DNA from: Guyanagaster necrorhizus
Taxonomy: Eukaryota; Basidiomycota; Agaricomycetes; Agaricales; Physalacriaceae
DNA: 64,000 nucleotides
Reading direction: 5' to 3'
NCBI RefSeq assembly: GCF_019112545.1
Contig: NW_025064896.1
Coordinates: forward strand, 289,053 to 353,052
Shown: positions 1-13,367 of the stretch, piece by piece
Numbering within the stretch: the first letter of the stretch is position 1
Layout of the letters: the number at the start of each line of letters is the position of its first letter
The notes under the pieces: generated by a model
The model's database searches: none
Told to the model about the DNA's origin: nothing
What the model saw: the letters and a program-made list of their open reading frames with translations, nothing else
Translations under genes and position numbers: made by a program

Positions 1-1503
1 TACGTGTACACCCACTAAACCCACCGCAATCCCTGACTTTTTCCATAACTCCGTACCATCGTGCGTTGCATGATATCGTGGTTGGCACACATTGTCTCGA
101 TGTTGCCATGCGAGTGCATATCATAAAGACAGGAACTGAGTTCTGTTGTGCTGATTCTGCTGAAGCCATCATGATCTCTGCGTCATACACCTGCCAACAG
201 GTAACAACTGGGACCGACTTGAAACGAGATGTACCGTACATTGGCGCATCATCACGACCTCAGGTACTAACTGAGGTTCCAAGTGACGGCACTTGCGCCA
301 TCGGGATCTCTATCTCATGCGCCAGGGACCGTCTGTTATAGGAAGTCAGCATACAAGACGATATTATATAGGGATTTTAGAATTGGCTAAACTTTAGAAG
401 CGGGTCATTTCGGGTCTCGATAAATACCATCATCATCATGTGGAGGGCGGAAGATTGAACAGGCGCACAATGCCAGTGGGTTTTGAAAGGCACCGCTAGA
501 CACTAAAATTGTGTGCCAGGGTCTCGATGCGGGGTTTACATCAATAGCTCTCTTTCCTCGATCAACATAAATAAATGGCATGTCACATACAAAACTAAAT
601 TATGTTCTTTGGGAAATGCGTGGACGAGGCTTGACCTCCTAGACTAAGGCCTATTAAGTCTATAATTGAAACCAGTCACAACATCCGTTGCCACGGCGAA
701 AGGCAAAAAGACATCCCGAATTCAGCCCATCTCGTTTAATGATAGTCTGCTTTTTTTCTATCTCTCTAGCACAGCAGGTGACTGCGCATTGAACTATTTC
801 CATCCGAGGCCCGGGGCGGTGGTGTTTTAAGAATGGCATAGACAAGATGCGGCAATGACAGTGGAGCTAACCCGAAATTTTCGGTGGAATTCGCCACCTT
901 CATTCATAATTTCACGCCAAGGGTTACTTAAGTGTTTTCCTCGAGAAAATGAAAACGTGCAACCTCGATCGGTGTTCAGCACCATATGCGGATGATTGCA
1001 CTCTAGGTTATCAATCGGAGGTTTGAAAGCGCCGGGTTATATTGCTCCGCAGCCTCGAGGGAAAAATAACACAAGTCGACGAATATTTCGTGGCTGTGAT
1101 CGTTAGAAACCATCAGAAAAGATTATAGCTTGACGACGACGAACTCATAGATGCCGCCCGCTTGCCGCCGTGAACAGGGCTGTCGACTAAGCACGATGGA
1201 GATTAATAGATCTACATATTCTCGAGGCCTGTCTTAGCACTACCCCGAGTTTACGAGACTCCGAGTCGGACAGGCACTCAGGGACTTATCAGTATGGAAA
1301 CCCTAGAAGCTTCCCTTTGGGCTGGTTACTGGACAGTCCTCAATAATCGTTAGTTACCCTACGACCGTGATGTGATTAAGATTGACCCTCAACCTCATGG
1401 AGAGCTTATTAGTCTCAAATCACCAGCTTTTCAGACGCTAAACTTTACCCAATGAGATAGATACAGATTAGAGAAGAATAAAAATACAATAATATTCAAG
1501 TAA
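1..1503. other. Stretch without a recognisable gene
   Basis: I see no convincing gene here. The open frames are short, overlap on both strands and show no familiar motif. CpG content is normal, so this is not retrotransposon debris of the kind seen after 44 kb. The stretch lies downstream of the 3' end of the Ku70 gene; its right end, about 1440-1500, is AT-rich and is probably the Ku70 3' untranslated region. An unrecognised or decayed gene cannot be excluded. Confidence 0.4.
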
Positions 1504-4462
1504 CTAATGCTCGTTCAACCATTCGGCGACGCGATCAACAAGGTCAGCCTTCTTTCCTGAGACAGGCAGACCTTTACCCCTGCAGAAATCCTGGGAATAG
1601 ACGTTAACTTGTGCGCGCAGTGACTCTATCAATAGACAAACACACCTTGAGCTGATCCATACGCAGCTGCGATGTGGAGAAGAAGAGATCAACAAACGTT
1701 TGCGCAAAAAGGAGGCAATAGAAGTTGCCCTGCCCACCTTGGCCAGTGACTCCGACTGGTGTTTGCTCCGGATCTCGGCTTCGTCGACTGATACGTCCTG
1801 TTTACAGTCGTCATATGAGTGCACGAGGCAACACGCGTTACAAGGTCCTAGGGAATACGTACCGCCTTACGCTTGATCCCAGCTGTTTTTGGGAGGGCCA
1901 CAACATTAGCCGATTCGTCCATGACCAGAGCCTCCTTCCACTCTTGGATCAGCTTTCCAGCACGCTAATATGATGACAGAATCAATAAACGTATGCGAAC
2001 AGATAGCATCTGCACTCAAACAAACCTCATGGATCGTGTCAATTGGAGGTTCAGTCAGGTCCTCAAAGGATTCCGGATCGTACTGCTCATGAAACGCGCT
2101 AGCTTGGAGCTGCGCGTTGTGATATTCCAATGCTGGAAGTGAACATATTAGATCACCGGTAGAAACAGATAGAAGCCTAGAGAATTACACACCTGGATTA
2201 GGATATGAATCTAGAGAATAAGTTCCGCCTTTCATTGTTAATTTGGCGATCCATGCACGAGCTGCATTTTTTAGCTCTTCGTTAGCTGTCGTGTAAACAT
2301 TAAGTCCGGGTGACAGAGTGACGACACAATGATCACCTACCGCGAAAGCCCTCCTTGACAGTTGCCTCGCGGATGTCATCGGCAAACGGTAAGGGGATGA
2401 GATGGAACCCTGCAGGTTCGATCCATTCATTTTCGTCGACCTTTTCCTCCTTTTGAAAAGAGGGAAAGATGAACGTTCTTCCAGCCGAGACCGCATGAGA
2501 CCTACCTGTGGCAGAAGAGCGCAGAAGACCGGCGAAGCATTCCTCCTCGTCAAGGCAAGGACAACGGCGATCTTCTTCTTCTTTATCATAGACTTCAGGA
2601 GAGCGTTGAATGTTCGTTTGCTTCCCGAGTAGGACTACGATACCCACTTAGCGATTCCGACATGACGTGGGACGAACGTACCTACCATTTCATCAGGATA
2701 AACAAACAACGAATGCTTAATGTTGTCTTCAAACAGTAGCTCGCTTCGATCCTTAAAACCGAGTAACTTGATGCCTATCATTTGGTCAGTCACAGCGCCG
2801 CAGCTGTCTAGGGTGATACCCACTAGGTTCAAGCCCCAATGTACGGAACGATCGTACTTCCTCCGGCATGTAGAAGGGCTAAAAATATGCCCACGAATTA
2901 AAAAATCCTCAACTCGCGATAAATGAATCTTACCCGTTGACCGGATTGGACGACTCTGACGCCGGGATCACCTTCGTTGTCATCGTCGTCTCCAGCAGTC
3001 CCACCGCTCGTGCCGTATAGGACGTTAGTCTTGTCTACTTCAGCTTGGCGGTCCTATACATTCTTAGTTCGATAACCGAAAGAGTGTCTTTGAACAACAA
3101 GACGGCCGCACCTCATCGATATAAGATGTTCGCACGTTAGCTACCTCCATCCTGTCTCCGAGATCTGCAAAATATTTGTACGCCCCCTTCTTTTGTTCTG
3201 TCACCAGACCGTAACTAAGATGACCAACGTTAGCATGAACAGTTAGTGATACGAAGATAGTGAACTAACCCTTTCACACCAATCGTGAAACCGTTAGCGA
3301 GTTGGAATGGAATACTAAATTGAGCCCGCTTAGGTACTTCATGAAAACGCATTTGGTCAAGGAGATTTTCCACAAGCGTTGGAAAGATGGATTCTGGAAT
3401 CCTGGTAGAGTTCTCTTCGTCATCATCGGTGGGATTGCTGGAAAGAAGGACAGACTGAGGGCATGGTGAGCAACGCGACTATGCGACTAGAACAAGATTA
3501 AATGCACTAACAGCGTAGAACTTCGATATATTAAACGGCTTTTCGGCGGTCTTGATGAAAAAAGGTTCTACCGTGACACCGGCCTGTGTAAGGTCCTAAC
3601 GAAGCATTAACTACACGATGGCCACTGTGATAGACAGAAATGGTCCTACGAGGAGAGTTGTTTTTGCTGATGTGACGAGCTGTTTCCTGCCGGGCCCAGA
3701 ATGTGGGTCATCTTCGTCAGTGATAAGAAAAACACGTTTCGTGGCAGTCTTCGGTGCCCTGTTCCGTGTCATGGTTCATTACAACATTGGAGGAATCAAG
3801 TGACCCACCCATCTCGTAAGACCCAGTTGCAGCTGGTGAATACGTCTCCCATTGGCACTCTCTTGTCAGCCAAAGGAGGAAATGCTTTGCTCAATTCGTC
3901 AGGGTCGTCCCGTGAAGCTATTCAAAGTTCGTTTGCGAGTCTGTCTTTACCAGAGATGGGACAACAAACCATCAAGCAGGTGAACCAGTTCTTGGATGGT
4001 GGGAGCACTCAAAGGGGCAATTGGCTGGTAAAGAAACGTGTTTTTCTTGATTTCCGAACCTTGATTTCCGTTGCTCTCATTCCTTCTTGTCTGGTCATAT
4101 TATTAGCTACGCCACAGTCAGGAAAGTCGATTTTCATGCACCGTGTTAAATAGCAGTATCCCAACGGAGTCATTAGGACCGACTATGATTTTCCTTTTCT
4201 GGATTTTCATGGCTGATTCAAGCGCGGTATAAAGGTTGCTTGTCACGACATCTTCGTAATTGGGATCCTCATACAGTGCTTGCATTGACGGAGAACAGTC
4301 TATACAAAACAGGATAACATCCTTCTTGGATTCTAAGTACTGATGGATGTTGCCGATCAGAATAGACTAGAAGAAGGAAGACGGGGCAGGACCCACGGAG
4401 GTATCTTGCAATTCTTCATCCTCATCGTCGTCTACCTTGTTCCAGTCGTCATAAGGCGCCAT
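1504..4462 (-). CDS. ku70: Ku70 DNA-end-binding subunit (multi-exon)
   Basis: This is the 70-kDa subunit of the Ku heterodimer, which binds broken DNA ends in the nucleus, starts non-homologous end joining and helps maintain telomeres. The start codon at 4462 opens an acidic N-terminus (MAPYDDWNKVDDDEDEE) typical of Ku70. After the first intron comes the von Willebrand A-like fold, with VILFCIDCSPSMQ near 4300 and a following helix. The DNA-encircling core is spread over several exons between about 4150 and 2200. The helical arm includes IQEWKEALVMDESANVV near 1900. The C-terminus is a SAP DNA-binding motif (GLPVSGKKADLVDRVAEWL) ending at the stop at 1504. The SAP motif separates Ku70 from Ku80. 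At least eight short introns interrupt the gene, so exon limits are approximate. It is divergent from the PTPA gene, with 218 bp between start codons. Confidence 0.9.
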
Positions 4463-4680
4463 TGATACGTACGTAGAGTTGAAAATATCTATATGGTCGC
4501 TGTCCTGATGATGGAGGAAGACGATGGTAAGAGTCAGTCTCAGGCCAGTGTGACGTGACTGACTCACTGAGCGGCAAAGACGCGTCGATCACGTTCGATC
4601 ACGTGCACGTACGTCAGCATAAATTCCAGCTTTGGCCTCCTTTATTTCCACCCTTGAACTCGAATCACACGGGACGAATA
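4463..4680. promoter_or_regulatory. Shared divergent promoter, Ku70 / PTPA
   Basis: Only 218 bp separate the start codons of Ku70 (-) and PTPA (+), so both promoters must lie here or overlap. The interval has several CG-containing short palindromic words, such as cacgtgcacgt near 4600, which includes an E-box-like CACGTG. No clear TATA box is visible on either side. Co-regulation is an inference from the geometry only. Confidence 0.5.
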
Positions 4681-6084
4681 ATGGCACATCAGCTGCTGGA
4701 GCTGCGCAGAATCCCGCTCTCAGAGGTACCAAATCTTCAACTTCCGACCCAAAAAATACAATCAGACGAAGCCGTTGAGGCATGGAAAACGACCCGTGGT
4801 TACCAGGACTATGCTTTGTATTTGCGCCGACTCAATGAAGCGGTAGTTGGATGCACCCTCCCATGGGAAAACCCAAATACCAGCCAGGCATGTGTCTTGT
4901 AACTCTGTATCGCACAGTTATATTAACTACGGCAAAAAGGCAGTTCTAAAATTAATGTCCCTCTTGGATATTCTGGACAGCTGGGTAACAGAGATCCCGC
5001 CGCTAAAAACACCCCAGAGATTCGGAAACCTTGCGTTTCGTACCTGGGGAAAGCGTCTCGAAGAGGTTAGTACTTCAGCCTGGATACCCATTCCACGATC
5101 TGTCGCTGAGCTTCTTGATTTTACGTAGGAGGCAGATGGACTCCTTCTCTCTCTCCTTCCCACAGACTTTGCCCCGGTAATTCCTCATGTCCGACCATAT
5201 TTTATCTCCTCTTTCGGCTCTTTTATGCGCATGGATTATGGCACAGGACACGAGACGTCTTTCGCACTGTTTCTGTGCTGTCTGACACTCGTTCGTTTCC
5301 TTCAGCCTACTCCGGAGGAGGAGCGAGATGTCGTACTTGACGTCTTTGTGAGATATCTTCGCCTCTGCTGGAGACTGCAGGATGTTTACATGCTTGAACC
5401 CGCCGGCAGTCACGGCGTGTGGGGACTTGATGATTCCTCGTTCCTGGGATATATCTTTGGTAGCGGTCAACTTCGAGGTTCTCAATCCTAATTCTGATCC
5501 CGTCCTATTGCTGATTTTTTCTCAACTATAGACCAGACTGAAATAGCGGTATCAGCAGTCCTCCACCCTCCGCTTCCTCCCACAAACTTGTATTTTATGT
5601 CGATTATGCGTATTCATCAGGTCAAGCATGGTCCATTTCATGAGCACTCTTCCCAGCTTTACTCAATAGCTATTGGTGTACCCAACTGGGGTAAGGTCAA
5701 CGCGGGATTATTCAAGATGTATGAGGTACCGTTGTCACTCTTGCCTCCGTCCGCACCCGTACTGACCTTCTCCGACAGGCTGAAGTATTGGGAAAATGTG
5801 TGGTGGTCCAACACCTACCGTTAGGTGGGATTCTGGACTGGGATGGCCCCTCGGCACCGACGTCATCCATCCCTCCTTTAGAAAAGTCTTCGTCTGCCGC
5901 TTCTTACCATCCTGTCCAGGCACCGTGGCTGCGATCGCAATCCGGAGCCGCTGGCCAATCTAATCAATTTACAATCTCCTCAACGTATCCCACCAAGTCG
6001 ACGAGGAGGTCTGGTGACCCATATGCTCCGTCTTCCTACGCCACAGGAACGGAGCCCAATGGAGCCTCTTATCGGAGAAGATGA
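4681..6084 (+). CDS. PTPA, PP2A phosphatase activator (peptidyl-prolyl isomerase)
   Basis: This is the phosphotyrosyl phosphatase activator (the Rrd1/Rrd2, Ypa family). It acts on the catalytic subunit of protein phosphatase 2A and has peptidyl-prolyl isomerase activity. Family hallmarks appear in order: LLDILDSWVTEIPP near 4960, the invariant YGTGHETSF near 5240, WGLDDSSFLGYIFGS near 5430, then GLFKMYE and VVQHLPLGGILDWD near 5710-5840. Introns are about 50 nt; one runs from gtaccg at 5728 to the acceptor before 5780, and another starts near 4892. The start at 4681 (MAHQLLELRRIPLSEV) fits the family N-terminus. The last 70 or so residues are a Ser/Thr/Pro-rich tail, probably disordered, as in other fungal members. 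Which of the two fungal paralogues this is cannot be settled here. Confidence 0.92.
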
Positions 6085-9000
6085 GATTGCCTCCAACGGA
6101 AGGACCAGGGCTGAAAGGCGGAATCTCGCAGAAAATGCAAGGGGAACTCTAGCCGTACTGATGTTCCGGTTGTAAAATCTCTGTTTCCGCGTCTCACGTA
6201 TGGTCACGTCTGTTACCTATTCACAGCCAGTCAGTCATTTGGTCGTCTCTTCTTGTACCTACGTCGCTTTGGGGCATTACAGCGTCCTTGATTTACCCGT
6301 CTCTGATGTTTTCAGGCAGCTCTGGCCGGGCCTGTTGAGCAGCTGGCATAACAGAGGCGCGGTGCGTAGCGCCATACAAAGTATTCGTAATTTTCCGAGT
6401 ACCTAGGTATTCCTTCACCACCGGTGGGGCATCACCTTCACATAAATATAAGAGGATGTGAAGTCAGGGCAAGACAAAGTTCCGAAGTAATTCATGGTCT
6501 CACGCGATTACCGGTGAATAATGAAGTCGACGAGAGCCCCGAGTTGGTGCGCACCCACACTAAGAATGATTTCGACGATGTCTCGCACCAATGGCATTTG
6601 ACCCGTCTTCGTTATAATTGGCTCGGTGCAGATACATCGCTTGACAAGTGATCCATCCACTCATGTATGGACGGTAGTGGATCCGTGAACTCCGTTTCTG
6701 GAACTCGAGACACCTATACTCTATACAGAATATTGTCAAATGATCGTACCCTCGATATGCGAACAGCTATAAGTGGAAGGTTGAAACGATCCATGATGAA
6801 ACGAGACAATTATAAATTTTTTAAGCTTAGCAGGGCTGCGGACGATCGGTGTGGGGTTTTGCGAAGGCAAGAAGGCGTCTTGCCATGAGGTGAGAAGGAA
6901 TAGCACGCTTTTAGGCGACTCCGATATCAAGTGCCAAAGCCGGGTGGTCGAGACTCGTCACTCGAGAGAACGGCTCATCCTCCGCGGCCCGCCCCTCGGT
7001 AGGCGGTGGAAGATCGCTTCCCTTCAGATTGACGTGTAAGTTTGAGTACTTAATTTATGAAGGTGTCCCTGCGTTCCAAAAAAAAAAGATGTTGTGGGTC
7101 TGAAGCAGCGACATGACGTGTCGGGTGGATTGTACTATAAGTACCGAACCGACTGTGTAAGAAGATTCTTCATGCCACAATCACAATCATGATCGCGTTG
7201 CACAAAAGACCTGCTAACGGCGATTCAGCGACAAGATTCTAACGAACATACGGCAAGATCGCTTCGATTGGTAAATTTTTCCGGAGGTACCTGGTCCGTG
7301 ATTGAGGTTACAGGGACCGTGCGAGTGTTGAGATAAGTGGACGTGTATTACGGAAGCCTCAGTAGGCGATAGGCAGAATTGAAGGAGAATTGAAGACGTC
7401 ACAGAGGCTTCGAATGTGATCCATCGATCAGTTTAGATGCCTGATTTCACTTGACAATTGGGGCGGCAAGTGAACTTTGAATATCTCTCATCATCGATCC
7501 AGGATGGAAGCGTCTTCCTCGGCGCATTATTTGCAGAGACTTATTTTAGAACACAGCTGCATGTGCGCCGCTAAATCTACAGCCGTCGCCTTTTCACAGT
7601 ATCGCACTAAAGACCGACTTTTAGATGAAGATGGAAGAAGTTACGAGGACGTGGGTTTTTGATTCAGCTCGAAATAATAGAGTTCACGGCGGCAACTGCG
7701 CGCTGGCGGTATTCCGTCATCCCGGATCCAACAAAATATCTTTTTGAGACAGGTGATTCTGATTTTGCTTGTTGTTACATGGAAAAAAAGAAAGTTTGGA
7801 GTCAGCATTCCTTGATATTCCGTTTGGTGCCGTGGGTACTATGCCGTCATCAAACTGATTGACCGACCGAAAATCGTTGTTCGTTTCTGCAGCGCGGGCC
7901 AAACTTCCAGTCCTTGACAGTATTGCCGTTATGCGGTTAATTGTGCAAAGCGTCCAAGCTCCTTTCTGCTGTGAAATGGGCAACGACCTCATTACCGACC
8001 CTGGGTGTACGTTATTATTTTGTTTGTGCGCCTCGTGGTTTCTCGACTAACATGATGCCAGATCAACACAATAATTGATATTTCTTCATATTTATTACTG
8101 TATTTTTTTTTTTCCGTCTATGGAGTCTGGACGGACCCCCTGGTTAGACTTTTAATCTCGGATCCCTTTCTGGTGCTCAACTCTCCATATCTTCTGCTGT
8201 GTGTGGTCGAGAAATTGGATTTTTCATGGGATCTGTGCTGCGTCCTTCGATAATCAAATCTGGCGACATTTAGGGTGTAGAGACATCCTTTTCTCTGCCT
8301 ATGCCTATATCTGTATTGTGGAGCAGCGTTAGCACGGTTTTTAACCTACCAAGGATGCTCGAAGTATTGTCTCGTGGTCTACTCCGAACCTCAAGTATCC
8401 TGCTTGTCTAGGAAGTCTCCGACAGATGCGCCAAGCAATGTCGTGACCGCAGACCGCTCTGTCCGTAGTGAAAGGGGACATTGATCAGCCGATCTATTCT
8501 ATCCGAGCCTTCACTACCACCGTCACTAGCGGCTCCATGCAATGTATTCCCCCCGGAGAAGCATGAAGGAACAGTTTAGATGCAACGCGTCTCGAGGGTG
8601 CGCTTTACACGAGCCATCAAATCGATCAATAGTGCAGACCGTGCGGTAGCCGCCCGATGCTGGCGGATGTAGTCCAAATCAATTGAAAAGGACAGCTGGT
8701 ATCGGTCACTTTCCGTTGGCCCCTGTGATCGCTCACCACGGTGAAGGGCCTTTGTTTCCAGGTTCCACTTTGAAGACATGGCGGAGTTTCCTAGAGTATA
8801 AATCGTCCCCTTATATTCTCTAGCTCCCTCTGTCCTCTGGGTCCCGAAATTCTTTCACGTCGAGTTTGACATCGTGGGTGCAACGAACGTTGCCCCTCTG
8901 TGCAGGTCTTGTGCCGTCTTTTACACGGATCTGCTCCACAATACAGTTTAATACCTCCTAGATGTCGCTGTGGGTAGTGTCCAACGCGATTTATTGAAAA

Positions 9001-10516
9001 GTGACCGACGATATTGATCAACTTTTCCCTGATCGTCAAGATATCATATTGATCGCAGAGCGTGGAAAGTATATGTTCGCTTTTGCGACGTACATCAGCG
9101 CCCCTTCGCCCGAGAACCGATCCACGGACCAGGCGGTTCATCCGCAGGTCATCAGCAACCGTGAGTGTCTACGTATTTTGGTCCCTTTCCGATGGCACCC
9201 AGGGGCCTCTGTTCCATTCAGATCATCATCATCAATGATCATGTGCTGGATGAAACTTTGAGCACTTTTCAACCATCAGACGGTCATTCCTTGCATGGGG
9301 ATTCGTTCCGCATCTCCCACCCCATTCTGACATGAATTTTATTTGCAGATGCGCACCTCCCAATACTTGGAATGGATCGATAAATTGGTAGCACAATGTC
9401 CGGTCTGTTCATTTGTGGGCAATGGAGGCCCGTAGAACATTTCTGGAGGTTATGTTATTCGCACCTTGTTGAAGGCCAGACGACACCCTGAGAGTAAGGT
9501 TTATCAACGCATGGATGCTGTGGCTTACGCAAGGACTTCTTTTTGCACATGGTTTCGGTACCGACAGAACTGCGATAAAAACGGGTTGGCGGTGTCACAA
9601 GCGTGACCGTGGCTTCTCCGAACCTCGGACACGTTTCTCAGGCCCAATCCGACAGAATCCGACTCGTGACGGCTCGATCGAGGATCCAGGCACAATAAGA
9701 AAAAAGTCGTCATGATCGAAGACATTTCTTTTTTAGGTAAGTCTCCGATCCGATGCCGGCCCCCCCGATTATCACTTTTTTTTTATCGTTGAATATTGTC
9801 ACACATCACAGCCACCGCCATCCATTGGTTGCCCCTCTATCATTCCACGGGCGAAAATTGTTTCGAACAATTTTCGATCCACCCGTGCTAAATGGAGAGC
9901 CGGGGGCTGATCTCCCCTCAACCGTGAATGTCAATAATGCTTAAGCAAATTCCGCTGCTGCAGGCCACTGACATCCTCACAATGTTCCGTTTCATGGGAT
10001 GAATAATCGGACCGCAGACATCTCGAGCCTCGCGGTCATCGATGTGTCGTGCGAGTCCCCGTAACCATGAGTGCGATCCGAGTGTTCCTTTGGAAAAAAC
10101 CCAGCTTGGCGGAAAATAGGCGGCCGAACCTGAAGATGTCGAGAACAGGGAACGGAACCCTGGCTGAATCATTGGAGCAGATGAGATCTCAAGGGGTGGT
10201 GCATCTTGCTGATCGATGCTGCCGGGGCCGAGGCCGTCAAATTTGGAGCCGTACTCTCGCTTTCCATTTACGGCACGCATGGAGACCTGTTTACGCGTGG
10301 TACAGCCGTATTAGGGTCCCTGAACTGTGATATGCGGCTTCGCAGAAAACAGCCGAAATTGGTGACTACCCAGACCTGTTTCTTTTTCTCCTCTTCCGTT
10401 ACATCTACCAACTCTGCACCTTCCACACCACGGCCCACCTTCCGTCCCATATACCTCATTCCGGACTCTCAAGCTGTTCCCCCCATCCCACGACGTAGCT
10501 TCTATTCTGCTGGCCA
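6085..10516. other. 4.4 kb gene-poor interval with normal CpG
   Basis: No convincing gene is visible. Reading frames are short (116 codons at most), scattered over both strands and lack recognisable motifs. Short homopolymer tracts occur at about 7078 (A) and 8103 (T). The right end, roughly 10,330-10,516, is pyrimidine-rich and is probably the 5' leader and promoter of the APSES gene. Unlike the retrotransposon block after 44 kb, CpG is not depleted. The interval could hold a non-coding transcript, an intron-rich unrecognised gene or an old decayed gene; nothing in it decides between these. Confidence 0.4.
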
Positions 10517-12408
10517 ATGACAACAGCAATACTTCAGGTATGACACAGCGCGATTCTATTAAAACGCCCATGTTGATATCTGACCTTCGACTGCGCAGGA
10601 AACCATGCAACTCTCCCCGCAAGGCGCTGGCGCGCGCTTTCGCCCCTACGCCAGTCCAAACCACCATGTAACCAAAGGCAGATACATCACGAGTAATGAT
10701 CCGAGAGGATACATGTGCGTCTCTCTGTCGCGCGCCGCTCACTTCCTTGCTCATCATTTCCAGTCCTGTGTATGAATATCCGTTGAACGGTCAATGGATC
10801 ATGATGGATATCGACGATGGATATATCCTGTGGACTGGAATTTGGAAAGGTATGTTGACATTTCTTCTAGCCAACACTCGGTGGCTTATTCTCTTCCCCC
10901 CTCCTCCAGCTCTTGGTCATTCGAAGGGTGAGCGTTTTTTTCCCAGCGTGCCTTTGCACGGTGATGCTCATATGTGTTTTTTTTTTTTTAGCGGACATTG
11001 TGAAGATGATTGACTCCCAGCCTGATCTCGCGCCTCTTATTAGGCGAGTCAGAGGTGGCTACCTCAAGATACAAGGTACATGGATGCCATACGAGGTACG
11101 ATCACCTTTGCACTAAACCCCACTATCTCCCCGACTTACCGTTCTGAACCGTTCTAGGTAGCCCTTAGGTTGTCGAGAAGGTGCGTTACTATTACTCCGT
11201 TCAGTGACGTCTCACTGACATTTGCGTTAGGGTCGCCTGGCCCATTAGAGACGAGTTAGTGCCACTGTTTGGGTAAGCAGCGCCGTATTTATACCGCCAT
11301 AACTGTCCAGCTCACATATTTTGTGGTAGACCCACATTTCCAAGCACATGTCTGTCTCCAGACCAGCCGGGTTACGGTCAAGTTGTTGCTGGCCACAATC
11401 GACGACGTGCACGGAGAGGAACCCAGACTCCTGCTTACTCTAGCACCGTAGAACCCGTAAAGTGGAACGTGGTGAAAGACACAAACTCAGACGACTCAAG
11501 ATCGGACAGTCGAAGAGTACTTCCTGTCTATTCTCCATACCTTTCTCTCCAGGAGCAGCGGTGTGACTTCAACATGGATGTTGACACCTTCCCGCCTACT
11601 CTTTCTTGTCCATCTGCGCGTCGTCAGAGTCGGGGGCCGCCACCTCGATATTCACCATATCCACCACCCTCTACACCTTCCAGCCGTCCCTCGCATCAGC
11701 TTGTTCCCTTGGATTCACTAAAGTCTTCGCGGAATTCGCGGCCCATAGAACATTTTGTCCTTCCGCCTATTCGAACCGATCGTCACGCGTTGTCCAAACA
11801 CCTATCGCCATCACCGTATGCCTTGCCTCCGATATCGGCCTTGGAAGACCTCAGAGGCATAGACGTAAACGACTCCGCTGCAGTTCTGCGCCGTCTACGA
11901 TCCGACGATGATAGCGATGAAGCCTCCCATTCCGAGACGGATCAGCAGTGGGACAGGAGGCGCTCACCATCCTCCCCAACTTCCCCAATTTCCAAGTGGG
12001 TGTTTGTCCCTTCTGTGTTTAATTGACAACCATCTCACAGCCTTTGCTTACAGTCCGCAGTCCGCGAACCCCTACTGGCAGAGCTCTTACGGTGATCGTA
12101 TGAAGTCCGAAAGACGGGCTCATCCGTGTTTCCCCCCCATCACTATACCCTCGTCCGGCGCTTCCCAATCGAGTACTTCTTCAAACGCCTCTCCCATATC
12201 TCCTACTACGCCCCACTCAATACCCTCTGGGCTGCCTTCTGTAACCTCATCTGCACCCGTGGACGTGTTCCGTGGGCTTCATAATCCGGGGTGGCCCTTT
12301 AAACACTCGGCCGTCGCACAGGAGCACTTGGCTGTGAAGGCAAAGGAACATCGGTCCTTGATGGCTGATTTTTCTGATGAGTCGTCGTCACCACTTCGAC
12401 CTTGGTGA
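10517..12408 (+). CDS. APSES / KilA-N-type DNA-binding transcription factor
   Basis: This is a fungal transcription factor of the APSES (KilA-N-related) type. The DNA-binding domain is spread over several small exons: VTKGRYITSNDPRGY (10,670-10,710), PVYEYPLNGQWIMMDIDDGY (10,763-10,830), then WTGIWKALGHSKADIVKMI joined across two introns, and RGGYLKIQGTWMPYEV (11,055-11,095). RVAWPIRDELVPLFG follows at about 11,230-11,275. Splice sites fit the frame, for example donor gtatgt after the WK codons and acceptor ctccag before 10,911. The first exon is short (MTTAILQ) and the second starts ETMQLSPQGAG. The remaining 300 or so residues are Ser/Pro-rich with no fold I recognise. The closest class I recall is the basidiomycete Xbp1-like group rather than the cell-cycle Mbp1/Swi4 type, because no ankyrin repeats follow. 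Confidence 0.85.
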
Positions 12409-13367
12409 AATATGTCACCGTTTTAATTGAAACACTATCTTTTTTATAGTTTCATCATAAATGCTTTCGATTTGGCATGTAACAAGCTTGTATAACTATG
12501 ATACATATGTATATTCACATCTTAATGTTGTACGCATCTATTTCGGATTCTCTTGCGGCACACACTTTGCTAGAATATCTCTGATAGCCTTATTCATCTC
12601 GGACTTGTGTTCCAGGTACTATCATTATTATATGTAAATGGCTTCCCTTTTCTTTCCACCTGCAATTAGCACTGGTTATGAAATTTAGCTGGCACCACTG
12701 TGCTCAATACCTGGTCCATCATATTGCAGCCATGTTACTTACCGGAGTCTTATCGGTTGTCCTTGTGGCCCATATTTAATGGATTTGGGACTAACGGAAA
12801 ATATTATACAACAGCCGCGTTTGTATAAAATCATCTTAGCCCCTTTACCACTTGGGCGGCTGGACCTTTCCCTAATACTCCCAAACACATGATCGCACAA
12901 TAATTGCGTTTATACCAGCCGGCACCGAAAAGTTCGAGGACAGGCTCGAGCTGCAATCTCGATGCCTACCCTCGGTCCACGTTTTTCTACGCAGCACCTC
13001 CTTCGATCACTTTTGATCGGAATATACGATAATCACACCTTCGACAGTTCACGTCGTTCCCTCCTAGCCCAGAAAATGAAAGGGGGTCGTGGCATATATG
13101 ATATTTGTAGAAGCCCTGCATTATTGTCAGATGCTTAGATAAAGAACTGCAGAGATCGTTGGTAACTGCTGGGCAAATATATCAAGCGCTAACCGCACAG
13201 CGGCCTTCAATACCCTAAAGAGGAGGGGCCCTTAAGAACACGTTTGTGAAAACTCAGACTGCGCAGCGGAGGAACAGACAGAAGTTTAATAACTGTATTC
13301 TCTACATTTCACATCAAATACTTCGGAAGACGTCAATGATATGCAGACACGAGGCTGGCACGGGGAC
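12409..13367. other. Convergent intergenic region
   Basis: This lies between the stop codons of the APSES gene (+) and the phosphate transporter (-). The first 200 bp are AT-rich and fit a 3' untranslated region with polyadenylation signals. I see no coding potential in the rest. Confidence 0.5.

Noticed and set aside
3701..4153. 150-codon frame on the + strand inside Ku70
   Set aside because: It lies antisense to Ku70 exons that fit the family and splice in phase.
8576..9141. Two adjacent - strand frames of 67 and 116 codons
   Set aside because: No motif, no splice site joining them in phase, and alternative frames on the + strand are equally open.
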